64,000 bases of DNA from Pedobacter sp. UBA4863. GTDB taxonomy: Bacteria; Bacteroidota; Bacteroidia; Sphingobacteriales; Sphingobacteriaceae. Of this stretch, positions 1 through 8,152 are shown one piece after another. The notes under the pieces are model-generated. The model did not search any database and was not told the DNA's origin. It saw only the letters and a program-made list of their open reading frames with translations. The position numbers and the translations under genes are program-made. The stretch covers positions 42,373 through 106,372 of the forward strand of contig NZ_DHDZ01000028.1 of NCBI RefSeq assembly GCF_002399615.1. Reading direction: 5' to 3'. Each line of letters starts with the position of its first letter. The stretch's first letter is position 1.

Positions 1-95
1 CCTTTGGTTACTTTAGCAACACGTTGGATGCTCACTAAACGATCTTTTAATTCAATCTCGCTAGTTTTTACTCTTTTTATATTGATAGTTGACAT
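1..95 (-). CDS. rpsE: 30S ribosomal protein S5, N-terminal part
   Basis: The reverse strand reads M-S-T-I-N-I-K-R-V-K and continues through L-V-S-I-Q-R-V-A-K-V-T-K, the N-terminus of Bacteroidota S5. The gene runs off the left edge, so only about 31 codons are visible. It follows rplR by 17 bp, the usual spc order L18-S5. S5 is a 30S protein involved in decoding accuracy. Its ATG is at 93-95. Confidence 0.9.
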   Translation of the reverse strand, partial: MSTINIKRVKTSEIELKDRLVSIQRVAKVTK

Positions 96-112
96 TATCT
101 CTTATTTAATGA

Positions 113-466
113 TTAAAATACTAGACCACCTTCGCGGGCACCATCTGCCAACGATTTTACACGTCCATGGTATAAGTAACCATTTCTGTCGAAAACAACT
201 TCTTTAAGACCTGCTGCAATTGCTTTTTCGGCAACTAATTTACCTACTGCTGCAGATTGTTCAGATTTGTTTCCAGAAGCATTGAAATCTTTAGATAAAG
301 ATGATGCTGCAACTAAAGTTCTACCAGTTTCATCGTTAATAATCTGAGCATAAATACCTTTATTGCTTCTATAAACTGATAAACGTGGACGGCTCTCAGA
401 TCCAGTAAGTCTTTTTCTGATACCTTTTTTAATACGCTCTCTGCGTGATAATTTTTTTCCTGCCAT
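113..466 (-). CDS. rplR: 50S ribosomal protein L18
   Basis: 117 codons, normal length for L18, the 5S rRNA-binding protein of the central protuberance. The N-terminus is basic (KLSRRERIKKGIRKRL) and is followed by the family block PRLSVYRSNKGIYAQIIND. The C-terminus has the typical FDRNGYLYHGRVKSLADGAREGGL. It lies between rplF (5 bp upstream) and rpsE, as expected in the spc operon. Confidence 0.97.
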   Translation of the reverse strand: MAGKKLSRRERIKKGIRKRLTGSESRPRLSVYRSNKGIYAQIINDETGRTLVAASSLSKDFNASGNKSEQSAAVGKLVAEKAIAAGLKEVVFDRNGYLYHGRVKSLADGAREGGLVF

Positions 467-471
467 TTTAA

Positions 472-1029
472 TTATTTTTTAGAAGCTGATTTACCTGCTT
501 TTCTTCTTAACACTTCACCAACAAACTTGATACCTTTACCTTTGTAAGGTTCTGGAGCACGTAACGAACGGATTTTCGCAGCTACTTGACCAATTAATTG
601 TTTGTCGATACTCTCTAAAATAATTTTAGGAGTTTGACCTTTTTCTGATACGGTAGTTACCTTAATTTCTTGAGGTAATTGGAACACATAGTGGTGAGAA
701 TAACCTAATACTAAATCCAAAGTTTGACCTTGGTTGCTAGCACGGTAACCAACACCTACTAATTCTTGCTCTAATTTATAGCCTTCTGTTACACCTACAA
801 CCATGTTATAGATTAACGAACGGTACAGACCGTGTAAAGCTCTGTGTCTTTTTTGATCTGTTGGGCGTTGTACAGTTAATACACCATCTTCTTGAGAAAT
901 AGTGATGTCTGCATCTACCGCTTGAGCTAATTCGCCTTTAGGTCCTTTTACAGTTACTAAGTTATCCTTACCTACGGTAACGGTTACTCCTGCTGGCACG
1001 TTAATTGGGGCTTTTCCTATTCTTGACAT
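472..1029 (-). CDS. rplF: 50S ribosomal protein L6
   Basis: 185 codons, typical for L6, which binds 23S rRNA near the GTPase-associated centre. It starts MSRIGKAPINVPAGV and has the two-fold repeated alpha/beta fold. The C-terminal signature RAPEPYKGKGIKFVGEVLRRKAGK is present. It is 18 bp downstream of rpsH and is co-transcribed with rplR. Confidence 0.97.
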   Translation of the reverse strand: MSRIGKAPINVPAGVTVTVGKDNLVTVKGPKGELAQAVDADITISQEDGVLTVQRPTDQKRHRALHGLYRSLIYNMVVGVTEGYKLEQELVGVGYRASNQGQTLDLVLGYSHHYVFQLPQEIKVTTVSEKGQTPKIILESIDKQLIGQVAAKIRSLRAPEPYKGKGIKFVGEVLRRKAGKSASKK

Positions 1030-1047
1030 TGTACTGATCTCCTTTAA

Positions 1048-1446
1048 TTAATAAACGTGACACAATACCTCACCACCAATATTCAATTTGGCTGCTTCTT
1101 TATCGGTCATTACACCTTTAGAAGTAGATAAGATTGCGATACCTAAACCATTTAATACTCTTGGCATATTTTCTACGCCTGCATACTGTCTCAAACCTGG
1201 CTTGCTGATACGGGTTAACGTACGGATTGCAGGAATTTTAGTGATTGCATTATATTTCAATGCAATTTTGATCACTCCTTGAGCAGTAGTGTCTTCAAAC
1301 TTGTAGTTTGCAATGTAACCTTTGTCGAAAAGAACTTTAGTAATTTCTTTTTTAAGGTTAGAAGCGGGAATTTCTACAATTCTGTGATTTGCTTTAATAG
1401 CATTTCTTAATCTTGTAAGATAATCCGCTATTGGATCTGTATTCAT
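1048..1446 (-). CDS. rpsH: 30S ribosomal protein S8
   Basis: 132 codons, beginning MNTDPIADYLTRLRNAI and ending in the S8 block STSKGVMTDKEAAKLNIGGEV. S8 binds the central domain of 16S rRNA and in E. coli is the spc-operon autoregulator. It is separated from rpsN by an unusually long 167-bp spacer (1447-1613). Confidence 0.97.
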   Translation of the reverse strand: MNTDPIADYLTRLRNAIKANHRIVEIPASNLKKEITKVLFDKGYIANYKFEDTTAQGVIKIALKYNAITKIPAIRTLTRISKPGLRQYAGVENMPRVLNGLGIAILSTSKGVMTDKEAAKLNIGGEVLCHVY

Positions 1447-1613
1447 TATTATGAAATTGTGATAATGGTTTCCGTACGCGTCACCCGACTTCTGGACCTA
1501 TTATCGGTTAATATTCTGTTTAAATAGCTTATACGCTAATGAGCCATAAGCTGTAAGGGCTGCAAAAATACAACTTACAACTTATAACTCAAAAACTTAT
1601 ATAACTTTTATAG
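1447..1613. repeat. Low-complexity spacer inside the ribosomal operon
   Basis: This 167-bp gap between rpsN and rpsH is the longest within the rplC-rpsE cluster. Its half nearest rpsN is built of near-repeated words of the type AACTTATAAC/ACTTACAAC (about 1568-1605). The half nearest rpsH holds imperfect inverted words such as AGCTTATACGCT. I see no ORF or terminator. It resembles the word-repeat spacers at 42743-42819 and 51810-51902. Confidence 0.4.
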
Positions 1614-1883
1614 TTACCAGCTAGCTTTTCTAACTCCTGGTATCTTACCATCTAAAGCCATTTCGCGGAATGTTACCCTTGAGATACCAAAGGTACGCAT
1701 GTAACCACGAGGACGACCAGTTAACTTACAACGGTTGTGCAAACGCACTGCCGAAGAGTTTTTAGGTAATTTGTCTAATGCTTCGTAATCGCCAGCTGCT
1801 TTCAATGCTGCACGTTTCTCAGCATATTTAGCTACTAATTTTTGGCGTTTAATTTCGCGAGCTTTTACACCTTCTCTTGCCAT
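1614..1883 (-). CDS. rpsN: 30S ribosomal protein S14, zinc-independent form
   Basis: 89 codons. It has the long C-minus form of S14: no CxxC pairs, with the signature RLHNRCKLTGRPRGYMRTFGIS and the ending GKIPGVRKASW. S14 helps assemble the 30S head. Its start shares one base with the rplE stop, so translation is probably coupled. Confidence 0.97.
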   Translation of the reverse strand: MAREGVKAREIKRQKLVAKYAEKRAALKAAGDYEALDKLPKNSSAVRLHNRCKLTGRPRGYMRTFGISRVTFREMALDGKIPGVRKASW

Positions 1884-2449
1884 TATTCTGCAGTTTTTTG
1901 ATTTTTAAATGGTAATCCAAATTGTTTTAAAAGTTCCAATGCTTCAACATCAGTAGCGGCTGTAGTTACAAAAGTAATGTCCATACCTAAAATCTTGCTG
2001 ATTTTGTCGATGTTGATCTCTGGGAAAATGATTTGTTCAGTAACACCTAAAGTGTAGTTACCTTTTCCATCAAATCCTTTGTCATTGATACCTTTGAAAT
2101 CGCGGATACGAGGCAAAGCAACTGAAATTAATCTATCTAAGAACTCGTACATGTTGTTATCACGTAATGTTACACGCACACCAATTGGCATACCTTTACG
2201 TAATTTAAAGTTAGAGATATCTTTTTTAGATTTAGCTGCTACTGCTTGCTGACCAGTAATGGTAGATAATTCTACGATTGAACTATCGATAACTTTTTTA
2301 TCAGCTACCGAGTAACGGCCAACACCTTGGTTAATTGAAATTTTCAACAACTTTGGAACTTGCATTACGCTGCTGTATTGGAACTTGTCCTTTAAAGCAC
2401 CAACAATTTCCTCTTTATATTTGCTTTTTAATCTTGGTACGTATGCCAT
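1883..2449 (-). CDS. rplE: 50S ribosomal protein L5
   Basis: 188 codons, usual for L5, which binds 5S rRNA and contacts the P-site tRNA. Visible blocks include QVPKLLKISINQGVGR, FKLRKGMPIGVRVTLR and FPEINIDKISKILGMDITFVT. It overlaps its neighbours rplX and rpsN by one base each, giving a tightly coupled segment. Confidence 0.97.
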   Translation of the reverse strand: MAYVPRLKSKYKEEIVGALKDKFQYSSVMQVPKLLKISINQGVGRYSVADKKVIDSSIVELSTITGQQAVAAKSKKDISNFKLRKGMPIGVRVTLRDNNMYEFLDRLISVALPRIRDFKGINDKGFDGKGNYTLGVTEQIIFPEINIDKISKILGMDITFVTTAATDVEALELLKQFGLPFKNQKTAE

Positions 2450-2790
2450 TATTTGATTTCCTCCCCTGAAATTTTAGCAACTCTAACTAATTTTCCGTCG
2501 GCGTTTAATTTACGGCCAACACGAGTAGTTTTACCAGATTTTGGATCAACCAACTGAACGTTTGAAATATGAAGAGCAGCCTCTTTTTTAATTATACCAC
2601 CGTTTGGTGTAGCAGCACTTGGTTTAGTGTGTTTAGAGATAAGGTTTACACCTTCTACTACCACTCTATTTTTAGCCACAAGTACTTCTTGTACTTTACC
2701 TTGTTGACCTTTTGAGTCGCCAGCGATCACCTTTACTAAATCTCCTTTACGGATTTTTAATTTGGCTGGTTTGTTAACTTTGTTTCCCAT
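2449..2790 (-). CDS. rplX: 50S ribosomal protein L24
   Basis: 113 codons. The KOW motif region RKGDLVKVIAGDSKGQQGKV near residues 14-33 is diagnostic for L24, an assembly initiator of the large subunit. It follows rplN by 1 bp and overlaps rplE by one base. Confidence 0.97.
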   Translation of the reverse strand: MGNKVNKPAKLKIRKGDLVKVIAGDSKGQQGKVQEVLVAKNRVVVEGVNLISKHTKPSAATPNGGIIKKEAALHISNVQLVDPKSGKTTRVGRKLNADGKLVRVAKISGEEIK

Positions 2791-2791
2791 T

Positions 2792-3160
2792 TTATAATAC
2801 CTCCGGTGCTAATGATACAATCTTCATGAATTGTTTTTCACGCAGTTCTCTCGCTACCGGGCCAAAGATACGTGTACCGCGTGGCTCGTCTTGAGCATTT
2901 AATAATACTGCTGCATTGTCGTCAAAACGGATATAAGAACCATCTTTACGACGGATTTCTTTTTTAGTTCTAACTACTACTGCTTTAGAAACAGTACCTT
3001 TTTTAATATTGCCTGAAGGCAAAGCACTTTTAACTGTTACCACAACTTTATCGCCAATTGATGCATAACGTTTACCAGTACCACCAAGTACACGGATAAC
3101 CAATACTTGTTTTGCGCCGCTATTATCGGCTACGTTTAATCTTGATTCCTGTTGTACCAT
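2792..3160 (-). CDS. rplN: 50S ribosomal protein L14
   Basis: 122 codons with the standard start MVQQESRLNVADNSGAKQ and the signature GNIKKGTVSKAVVVRTKKEIRR. The ending REKQFMKIVSLAPEVL is typical. L14 sits at the subunit interface. It is 1 bp from rpsQ and rplX, within the same transcript. Confidence 0.98.
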   Translation of the reverse strand: MVQQESRLNVADNSGAKQVLVIRVLGGTGKRYASIGDKVVVTVKSALPSGNIKKGTVSKAVVVRTKKEIRRKDGSYIRFDDNAAVLLNAQDEPRGTRIFGPVARELREKQFMKIVSLAPEVL

Positions 3161-3161
3161 C

Positions 3162-3416
3162 TTATTTAGCTTTTTCTAAAATTTGTACCAATCTCCAGTT
3201 CTTGTTTTTACTCAACGGACGAGTTTCCATGATTTCTACAGTATCGCCGATACCGCATTCGTTTTTCTCGTCATGAGCCATAAATTTGGTAGTTGTTTTA
3301 ACGAACTTACCATAGATTGGGTGCTTCACTTTACGCTCTACTGCAACTACCACAGATTTATCCATTTTGTTGCTCACTACCAACCCGATTCTTGTTTTTC
3401 TTAAATTTCTTTCCAT
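3162..3416 (-). CDS. rpsQ: 30S ribosomal protein S17
   Basis: 84 codons, an OB-fold 16S rRNA-binding protein. The blocks RKTRIGLVVSNKMDKSVVV and GDTVEIMETRPLSKNKNWRL are the S17 family signature. It starts 12 bp after rpmC ends. Confidence 0.97.
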   Translation of the reverse strand: MERNLRKTRIGLVVSNKMDKSVVVAVERKVKHPIYGKFVKTTTKFMAHDEKNECGIGDTVEIMETRPLSKNKNWRLVQILEKAK

Positions 3417-3428
3417 TGGGCTCTAAAA

Positions 3429-3641
3429 TTATTTAGTTTCTGTAGCTACTGCCGCTTTCTTAACAGCAGACAATTCAGTGTTTAAACGGGCTATAGTTTT
3501 TCTAGCCGCAGTAATGCGGTTAGGGTTTTCGATAGCCGAAATTGTATGCGCAAACTTTAACTTTACTAAGTTTTGTTTTTCTTCCGCAATCTTAGCTACT
3601 AATTCTTCTTGAGAAAGCCCTTTGATTTCTGAGTTTTTCAT
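3429..3641 (-). CDS. rpmC: 50S ribosomal protein L29
   Basis: 70 codons, two-helix protein located at the polypeptide exit tunnel and part of the SRP/trigger factor docking site. It starts MKNSEIKGLSQEELVAKIAE and has a C-terminal tail rich in Ala/Lys. A 74-bp spacer separates it from rplP. Confidence 0.95.
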   Translation of the reverse strand: MKNSEIKGLSQEELVAKIAEEKQNLVKLKFAHTISAIENPNRITAARKTIARLNTELSAVKKAAVATETK

Positions 3642-3715
3642 TTTACTTATTTTTATGCAGTGGGTCTAGCGGTTATAATAACAAGTTACTTACAACATTG
3701 ATCCCACTTGGCTTT

Positions 3716-4138
3716 TTATGCTTCTACGTAATCTCTACGTACTACAAATTTTGTTTGAACAGGTAATTTCTGTGCTGCAAGTCTTAATGCTTCTTTAGCA
3801 ATTGCCATTGGTACACCTTCTGCTTCGAAAAGGATACGTCCTGGTCTTACTACTGCCACCCAATACTCAGGTGCACCTTTACCTTTACCCATACGTACCT
3901 CGGCTGGTTTCTTAGTTACCGGTTTATCCGGGAAAATTCTGATCCAAACCTGACCTTCACGTTTCATGTAACGAGTTACTGCGATACGGGCTGCTTCTAT
4001 TTGGCGACTTGTGATCCAAGTGGCCTCTAAAGATTTAATCCCGAAAGATCCGAATGATAATTCAGCACCACGAGTTGCTAAACCTTTCATTCTGCCTTTT
4101 TGCATCTTTCTGAACTTCGTTCTTTTTGGCTGTAACAT
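3716..4138 (-). CDS. rplP: 50S ribosomal protein L16
   Basis: 140 codons starting MLQPKRTKFRKMQKGRMKG. The signatures RIFPDKPVTKKPAEVRMGKG and PGRILFEAEGVP are present. L16 organises the A-site region of the 50S subunit. It lies between rpsC and rpmC as in other Bacteroidota. Confidence 0.98.
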   Translation of the reverse strand: MLQPKRTKFRKMQKGRMKGLATRGAELSFGSFGIKSLEATWITSRQIEAARIAVTRYMKREGQVWIRIFPDKPVTKKPAEVRMGKGKGAPEYWVAVVRPGRILFEAEGVPMAIAKEALRLAAQKLPVQTKFVVRRDYVEA

Positions 4139-4172
4139 TTTATTTTAATATTATCGTTAAACGATCTGTTGA

Positions 4173-5009
4173 CTATTTGCGTGGGCCTCTGTTAGCACCA
4201 CCACCTCTGTTATCTCTTCCGCCTTGGCCACCCGGACGATTTCCGCCACCGCGTTTATCGTTTCTTCTGTCGCCACCGCCTCTGTTATCTCTTCCACCAT
4301 CGCGGCCGCCGAAGTTGCCTTCTGGTCTGCCACCTTTACCTGGAGCATTGTTAGTTGCGCCAATGTTTGGAGAAAGATCGCGTTTGCCGTAAACTTCACC
4401 TTTACAGATCCATACTTTGATACCTATTTTACCATAAGTAGTTAATGCTTCTGCTAAAGCGTAGTCAATATCGGCACGGAAAGTATGCAAAGGAATTCTT
4501 CCTTCTTTGTACTGTTCGCTACGAGCCATCTCAGCACCACCTAAACGGCCAGAAGTCATGATTTTGATACCTTCTGCACCCATACGCATGGTTGATGCGA
4601 TAGATGATTTCATTGCTCTACGGAACGAGATCCTAGCTTCTAATTGTTTTGCAACACCTTCTGCTACCAGTTGAGCATCAAGCTCAGGGCGTTTAATTTC
4701 AAAGATGTTAATTTGAATTTCCTTTTTAGTTAATTTCTTTAACTCTTCTTTGATTTTATCAACCTCTTGTCCGGCTTTACCGATTACAATACCTGGACGT
4801 GCCGTGTGGATAGTAACAGTAATACGTTTCAATGTACGCTCGATTACTACTTTAGACACACCGCCTTTTGCAATACGAACTGAAAGGTATTTTCTGATTT
4901 TTTCGTCTTCAACTAATTTATCAGCATAGTTGTTGCCTCCGAACCAATTAGAATCCCATCCTCTGATGATCCCTAATCTGGCGCCTATTGGATTTGCTTT
5001 TTGTCCCAT
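4173..5009 (-). CDS. rpsC: 30S ribosomal protein S3 with Gly/Arg-rich tail
   Basis: 278 codons, longer than the roughly 210-235 of most bacterial S3 proteins. Residues 1 to about 220 are normal S3: MGQKANPIGARLGIIRGWDS, the KH domain around PGIVIGKAGQEVDKIKEEL, and MTSGRLGGAEMARSE. The last 50 or so residues are a low-complexity tail of GGRD, RGGG and RGG units that is probably disordered and RNA-binding. S3 forms the mRNA entry channel and, with S4, its helicase site. The tail is encoded by GC-richer DNA than the rest of the gene. Confidence 0.96.
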   Translation of the reverse strand: MGQKANPIGARLGIIRGWDSNWFGGNNYADKLVEDEKIRKYLSVRIAKGGVSKVVIERTLKRITVTIHTARPGIVIGKAGQEVDKIKEELKKLTKKEIQINIFEIKRPELDAQLVAEGVAKQLEARISFRRAMKSSIASTMRMGAEGIKIMTSGRLGGAEMARSEQYKEGRIPLHTFRADIDYALAEALTTYGKIGIKVWICKGEVYGKRDLSPNIGATNNAPGKGGRPEGNFGGRDGGRDNRGGGDRRNDKRGGGNRPGGQGGRDNRGGGANRGPRK

Positions 5010-5014
5010 TTCTG

Positions 5015-5377
5015 TTAATTAGTTTTAGATTCAACGTTTATACTATCTACTACTATAGTTACGTGATTCGAACGTTTACGAATTCTGTAACCACGACCTT
5101 GAGGTGCTGGTCTTAATCTTTTTAACTGACGACCACCGCCAACCATAATCGACTTAACGACTAATTGGCTTTCTTCAGGGCGAGAACCACTGTTTTTTTG
5201 CTCCCAGTTATTGATGGCTGACAATAAAAGTTTTTCAACTCTTTCAGCGGCATCTTTATTAGTGAACTTCAAAATGTGTAATGCTTTCTCCACACGCTCA
5301 CCTCTGATAAGATCCACAACCAAACGCATCTTACGCGGTGAGGTTGGGCAATTGTTTAATTTCGCTACTGCTTCCAT
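5015..5377 (-). CDS. rplV: 50S ribosomal protein L22
   Basis: 120 codons. L22 lines the peptide exit tunnel through its beta-hairpin. Signatures seen are NNCPTSPRKMRLVVDLIRGE near the start and LRPAPQGRGYRIRKRSNHVT near the end. Spacing to rpsC is 5 bp. Confidence 0.97.
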   Translation of the reverse strand: MEAVAKLNNCPTSPRKMRLVVDLIRGERVEKALHILKFTNKDAAERVEKLLLSAINNWEQKNSGSRPEESQLVVKSIMVGGGRQLKRLRPAPQGRGYRIRKRSNHVTIVVDSINVESKTN

Positions 5378-5384
5378 CTTTTAA

Positions 5385-5651
5385 TTATTTTTTCTTTTCA
5401 GAGTGGCCTCTAAAGGTTCTAGTTGGAGCGAACTCCCCTAGTTTGTGGCCAACCATGTTTTCTGTTACGTATACTGGTATAAATTTATTGCCGTTGTGCA
5501 CCGCAAATGTGTGACCAACGAAATCTGGTGAGATCATTGATCTACGAGACCAAGTTTTGATTACAGTCCTTTTGCCTGAATCATTCATAGAGTTTACCTT
5601 TTTCTCTACGTTATGGTCAATATAAGGTCCTTTTTTAATTGAACGAGCCAT
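5385..5651 (-). CDS. rpsS: 30S ribosomal protein S19
   Basis: 88 codons with MARSIKKGPYIDHNVEKKV at the start and the signature HNGNKFIPVYVTENMVGHKLGEFAPTR (residues about 52-78). S19 is in the 30S head and contacts the A-site finger. It overlaps rplB by one base. Confidence 0.98.
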   Translation of the reverse strand: MARSIKKGPYIDHNVEKKVNSMNDSGKRTVIKTWSRRSMISPDFVGHTFAVHNGNKFIPVYVTENMVGHKLGEFAPTRTFRGHSEKKK

Positions 5652-6475
5652 TATTTCTTCCTTTTCTCTATGATGAAACGATTTGAGTATTTTTTAAGTG
5701 AACGAGTTTTGTAGCCTTTAGCTAAAACGCCGTTTCTTGAACGAGGGTGACCACCTGACGATCTACCTTCACCACCACCCATTGGGTGATCTACCGGGTT
5801 CATTGCTACCGGACGCGTACGAGGACGACGACCAATCCAACGAGCACGACCTGCTTTACCCAATACTTCGTTTGCATGATCAGAGTTAGAAACTGAGCCA
5901 ATAGTGGCCAAGCAAGTAACTAATATAGATCTTACCTCACCTGAAGGCATTTTGATTGTTGCGTATTTACCATCTCTAGCAGCCAATTGTGCATAAGCAC
6001 CAGCGCTACGTGCCAATTGCGCACCTTTACCTGGGTGAATCTCTAAATTGTGGATGATAGAACCTAGAGGGATGTTAGCTAACTTTAAAGTATTACCTAC
6101 TTCTGGAGTAGCTTTATCGCCCGAAAGCACTGTTTGTCCTACTTGCAATCCTTCTGGAGCAATAATGTAACGCTTCTCGCCATCTGCGTAATGCAATAAT
6201 GCAATACGAGCGGTACGGTTTGGATCGTACTCAACAGTAGCTACTGTTGCAGGAATATCAAACTTATCACGTTTAAAATCGATTAAACGGTAAGATTTTT
6301 TGTGACCACCGCCTAAATAGCGCATCGTCATCTTTCCTGTATTGTTACGACCTCCCGATTTCTTAGAAGATACAACCAATGATTTTTCGGGCTTGGTTGC
6401 TGTAATCTCCGTAAAACTAGCACCAACTCTAAAGCGGGTACCCGGAGTAACTGGTTTAAATTTTCTTAAGCCCAT
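5651..6475 (-). CDS. rplB: 50S ribosomal protein L2
   Basis: 274 codons, standard length. L2 supports peptidyl transferase activity and subunit joining. The C-terminal signature VDHPMGGGEGRSSGGHPRSR contains the conserved histidine of the GGGEG region. It lies between rplW and rpsS. Confidence 0.98.
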   Translation of the reverse strand: MGLRKFKPVTPGTRFRVGASFTEITATKPEKSLVVSSKKSGGRNNTGKMTMRYLGGGHKKSYRLIDFKRDKFDIPATVATVEYDPNRTARIALLHYADGEKRYIIAPEGLQVGQTVLSGDKATPEVGNTLKLANIPLGSIIHNLEIHPGKGAQLARSAGAYAQLAARDGKYATIKMPSGEVRSILVTCLATIGSVSNSDHANEVLGKAGRARWIGRRPRTRPVAMNPVDHPMGGGEGRSSGGHPRSRNGVLAKGYKTRSLKKYSNRFIIEKRKK

Positions 6476-6500
6476 AGTTATAAATTATTCAATTTTGATA

Positions 6501-6803
6501 TTAAATATTCGCGTAATAATCTATTGTTTCGCCATCTTTTAAGGTAACAATAGCTTTTTTGTATTTAGGGCTACGGCCAGTTACTAAACCTGCTTTAGTA
6601 TTTCTAGACTTTGCCTTACCTAGCACTACCATTGTATTTAATGCCACGATAGATACACCGTACATTTGCTCAATAGCTTGCTTAATCTGCAACTTATTTG
6701 CTCTATGATCTACTCTGAAAGTAAAACGGTTAGCTTTTTCGGTTAATGCAGATGCTTTTTCGGTTAAAATTGGTTTTTGTAAGATTTCCATATTACTTGG
6801 CAA
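6501..6803 (-). CDS. rplW: 50S ribosomal protein L23
   Basis: 100 codons. L23 forms the trigger factor/SRP docking site at the exit tunnel. Blocks MEILQKPILTEKASALTEK and FRVDHRANKLQIKQAIEQMYG are diagnostic. Its start overlaps the end of rplD by 11 bp, which suggests translational coupling. Confidence 0.96.
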   Translation of the reverse strand: MPSNMEILQKPILTEKASALTEKANRFTFRVDHRANKLQIKQAIEQMYGVSIVALNTMVVLGKAKSRNTKAGLVTGRSPKYKKAIVTLKDGETIDYYANI

Positions 6804-7422
6804 ATGCCTCCTCCAATGTTTTAAGCGAATTAGCAGTTAACAAAAGTTTACCTGCGTTTAATACATCGTAAGTATTTAAGTCGCTTGCGGTAATTACTTT
6901 AGCTTTCTGGATATTTCTGCTTGATAAATAAATATTGTTGTTTTGCTCTGGTAACACTAACAAAGTTTTCTCGTTAGTTAAGTTTAACGCGTTAACCAAG
7001 TTCAAATAGTTTTTAGTTTTGATGCTATCAAAATTGAAATCTTCTAAAACCACGATGCTGTTATCTTGTGCTTTATAAGCTAAAGCTGATTTACGAGCTA
7101 ATGATTTTAATTTTTTGTTCAATTTAAAACTATAGTCACGAGGTTGCGGACCAAAAACACGACCACCACCATTGAACAATGGAGATTTAATGCTTCCGGC
7201 ACGTGCACCACCAGTACCTTTTTGTTTGTATAATTTACGGGTAGAACCAGCAATTTCGTTACGTTGTTTAGATTTGTGCGTACCCTGACGTTGGTTAGCC
7301 AAATACTGCTTTACATCTAAATAAATCGCGTGATCGTTTGGTGTTACACCAAATACCGACTCAGGAAGTTGCACCTTGGCACCTGTCTCTTTTCCTGAAA
7401 TGTTTACTACTTTAACTTCCAT
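6793..7422 (-). CDS. rplD: 50S ribosomal protein L4
   Basis: 209 codons. The conserved loop that reaches into the exit tunnel is visible: QRQGTHKSKQRNEI, then KGTGGARAGSIKSPLFNGGG. L4 is the S10-operon autoregulator in gammaproteobacteria; whether it is here is unknown. It starts 4 bp after rplC. Confidence 0.97.
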   Translation of the reverse strand: MEVKVVNISGKETGAKVQLPESVFGVTPNDHAIYLDVKQYLANQRQGTHKSKQRNEIAGSTRKLYKQKGTGGARAGSIKSPLFNGGGRVFGPQPRDYSFKLNKKLKSLARKSALAYKAQDNSIVVLEDFNFDSIKTKNYLNLVNALNLTNEKTLLVLPEQNNNIYLSSRNIQKAKVITASDLNTYDVLNAGKLLLTANSLKTLEEAFAK

Positions 7423-7426
7423 CTGC

Positions 7427-8044
7427 TTACTTATCTAAGATTACGTAAGAACCTTTGGCTCCTGGTATAGAACCACTAACTACTACTAGGTTTTGCTCAG
7501 CGTAAACTTTCAACACTTGTAAGTTTTGAATTTTCACTCTATCACCACCCATTCTTCCAGCCATACGCATTCCTTTGAATACACGCGAAGGCCACGAAGC
7601 AGCTCCAATTGAACCAGGCGCACGCATTCTGTTATGCTGACCGTGAGTTTGACCACCCACACCACCAAAACCGTGACGCTTTACCACACCTTGAAAACCT
7701 TTACCTTTTGAGGTACCAACAACATCAACATAGTCACCTTCTGCGAAGATATCTACAGTAACAGTGTCGCCTAAGTTCAATTCATTTTCAAACTCAGAAA
7801 ACTCAACCAATTTGCGTTTTGGGGTAGTGTTTGCTTTAGCGTAATGACCTTTTAAAGGTTGCGTTACGTTTTTTTCTTTTGCCTCATCAAATCCTAGCTG
7901 AATTGATGAATAACCGTCTTTTTCTTCGGTTTTAACTTGTGTAACTACACAAGGCCCAGCTTCGATTACAGTACAAGGAATATTTCTTCCTTCCGCATCG
8001 AAAATACTGGTCATTCCTACTTTTTTTCCAATAATTCCTGACAT
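7427..8044 (-). CDS. rplC: 50S ribosomal protein L3
   Basis: 205 codons from the ATG at 8044 (MSGIIGKKVGMTSIFDAEGR), the normal L3 start and length. The frame stays open to a TTG at 8104, but that codon is within about 20 bp of the predicted -7 element at 8122-8129 and adds 20 residues foreign to L3, so I reject it. Key blocks are GHYAKANTTPKRKL and the GVVKRHGFGGVGGQTHGQHN loop that approaches the peptidyl transferase centre. It is the first gene of its transcript because rpsJ has been separated from it. Confidence 0.96.
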   Translation of the reverse strand: MSGIIGKKVGMTSIFDAEGRNIPCTVIEAGPCVVTQVKTEEKDGYSSIQLGFDEAKEKNVTQPLKGHYAKANTTPKRKLVEFSEFENELNLGDTVTVDIFAEGDYVDVVGTSKGKGFQGVVKRHGFGGVGGQTHGQHNRMRAPGSIGAASWPSRVFKGMRMAGRMGGDRVKIQNLQVLKVYAEQNLVVVSGSIPGAKGSYVILDK

Positions 8045-8121
8045 TTCTTTAATTAAGTTAACACCCATCGAAGCAGTAGGGCTTCGTTCAAGGTGGATAT
8101 ACAATTCCCGTTAAGGGACGG
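8045..8121 (-). promoter_or_regulatory. rplC mRNA leader with two small hairpins
   Basis: Between the predicted start site and the rplC ATG the leader is about 70 nt. It has two perfect small hairpins. One is 5'-proximal, TCCC-TTAAC-GGGA (8106-8118 region). The other is CGAAGC-loop-GCTTCG (8069-8086). A leader with stems is a plausible place for ribosomal-protein autoregulation, but that is inference. Confidence 0.4.
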
Positions 8122-8152
8122 CAAAGATAGACAAGAATTATTAATTTTCAAA
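8122..8152 (-). promoter_or_regulatory. Promoter of the rplC (S10-spc) operon
   Basis: On the minus strand there is a -7 element TATCTTTG (8129-8122) and a -33 element TTTG (8152-8149), separated by 19 bp. This matches the Bacteroidota consensus TTTG/TAnnTTTG. The predicted start lies at about 8118, giving a roughly 70-nt leader before the ATG at 8044. The start region reads TCCCTTAA, identical to that of the rpsL promoter. Confidence 0.8.

Noticed and set aside
4126..4445. Proline-rich and other ORFs opposite or out of frame to rpsC
   Set aside because: They are shadows of the codons for the Gly/Arg-rich S3 tail.
8045..8104. N-terminal extension of rplC to a TTG at 8104
   Set aside because: The added 20 residues are foreign to L3 and the codon lies almost at the predicted transcription start.
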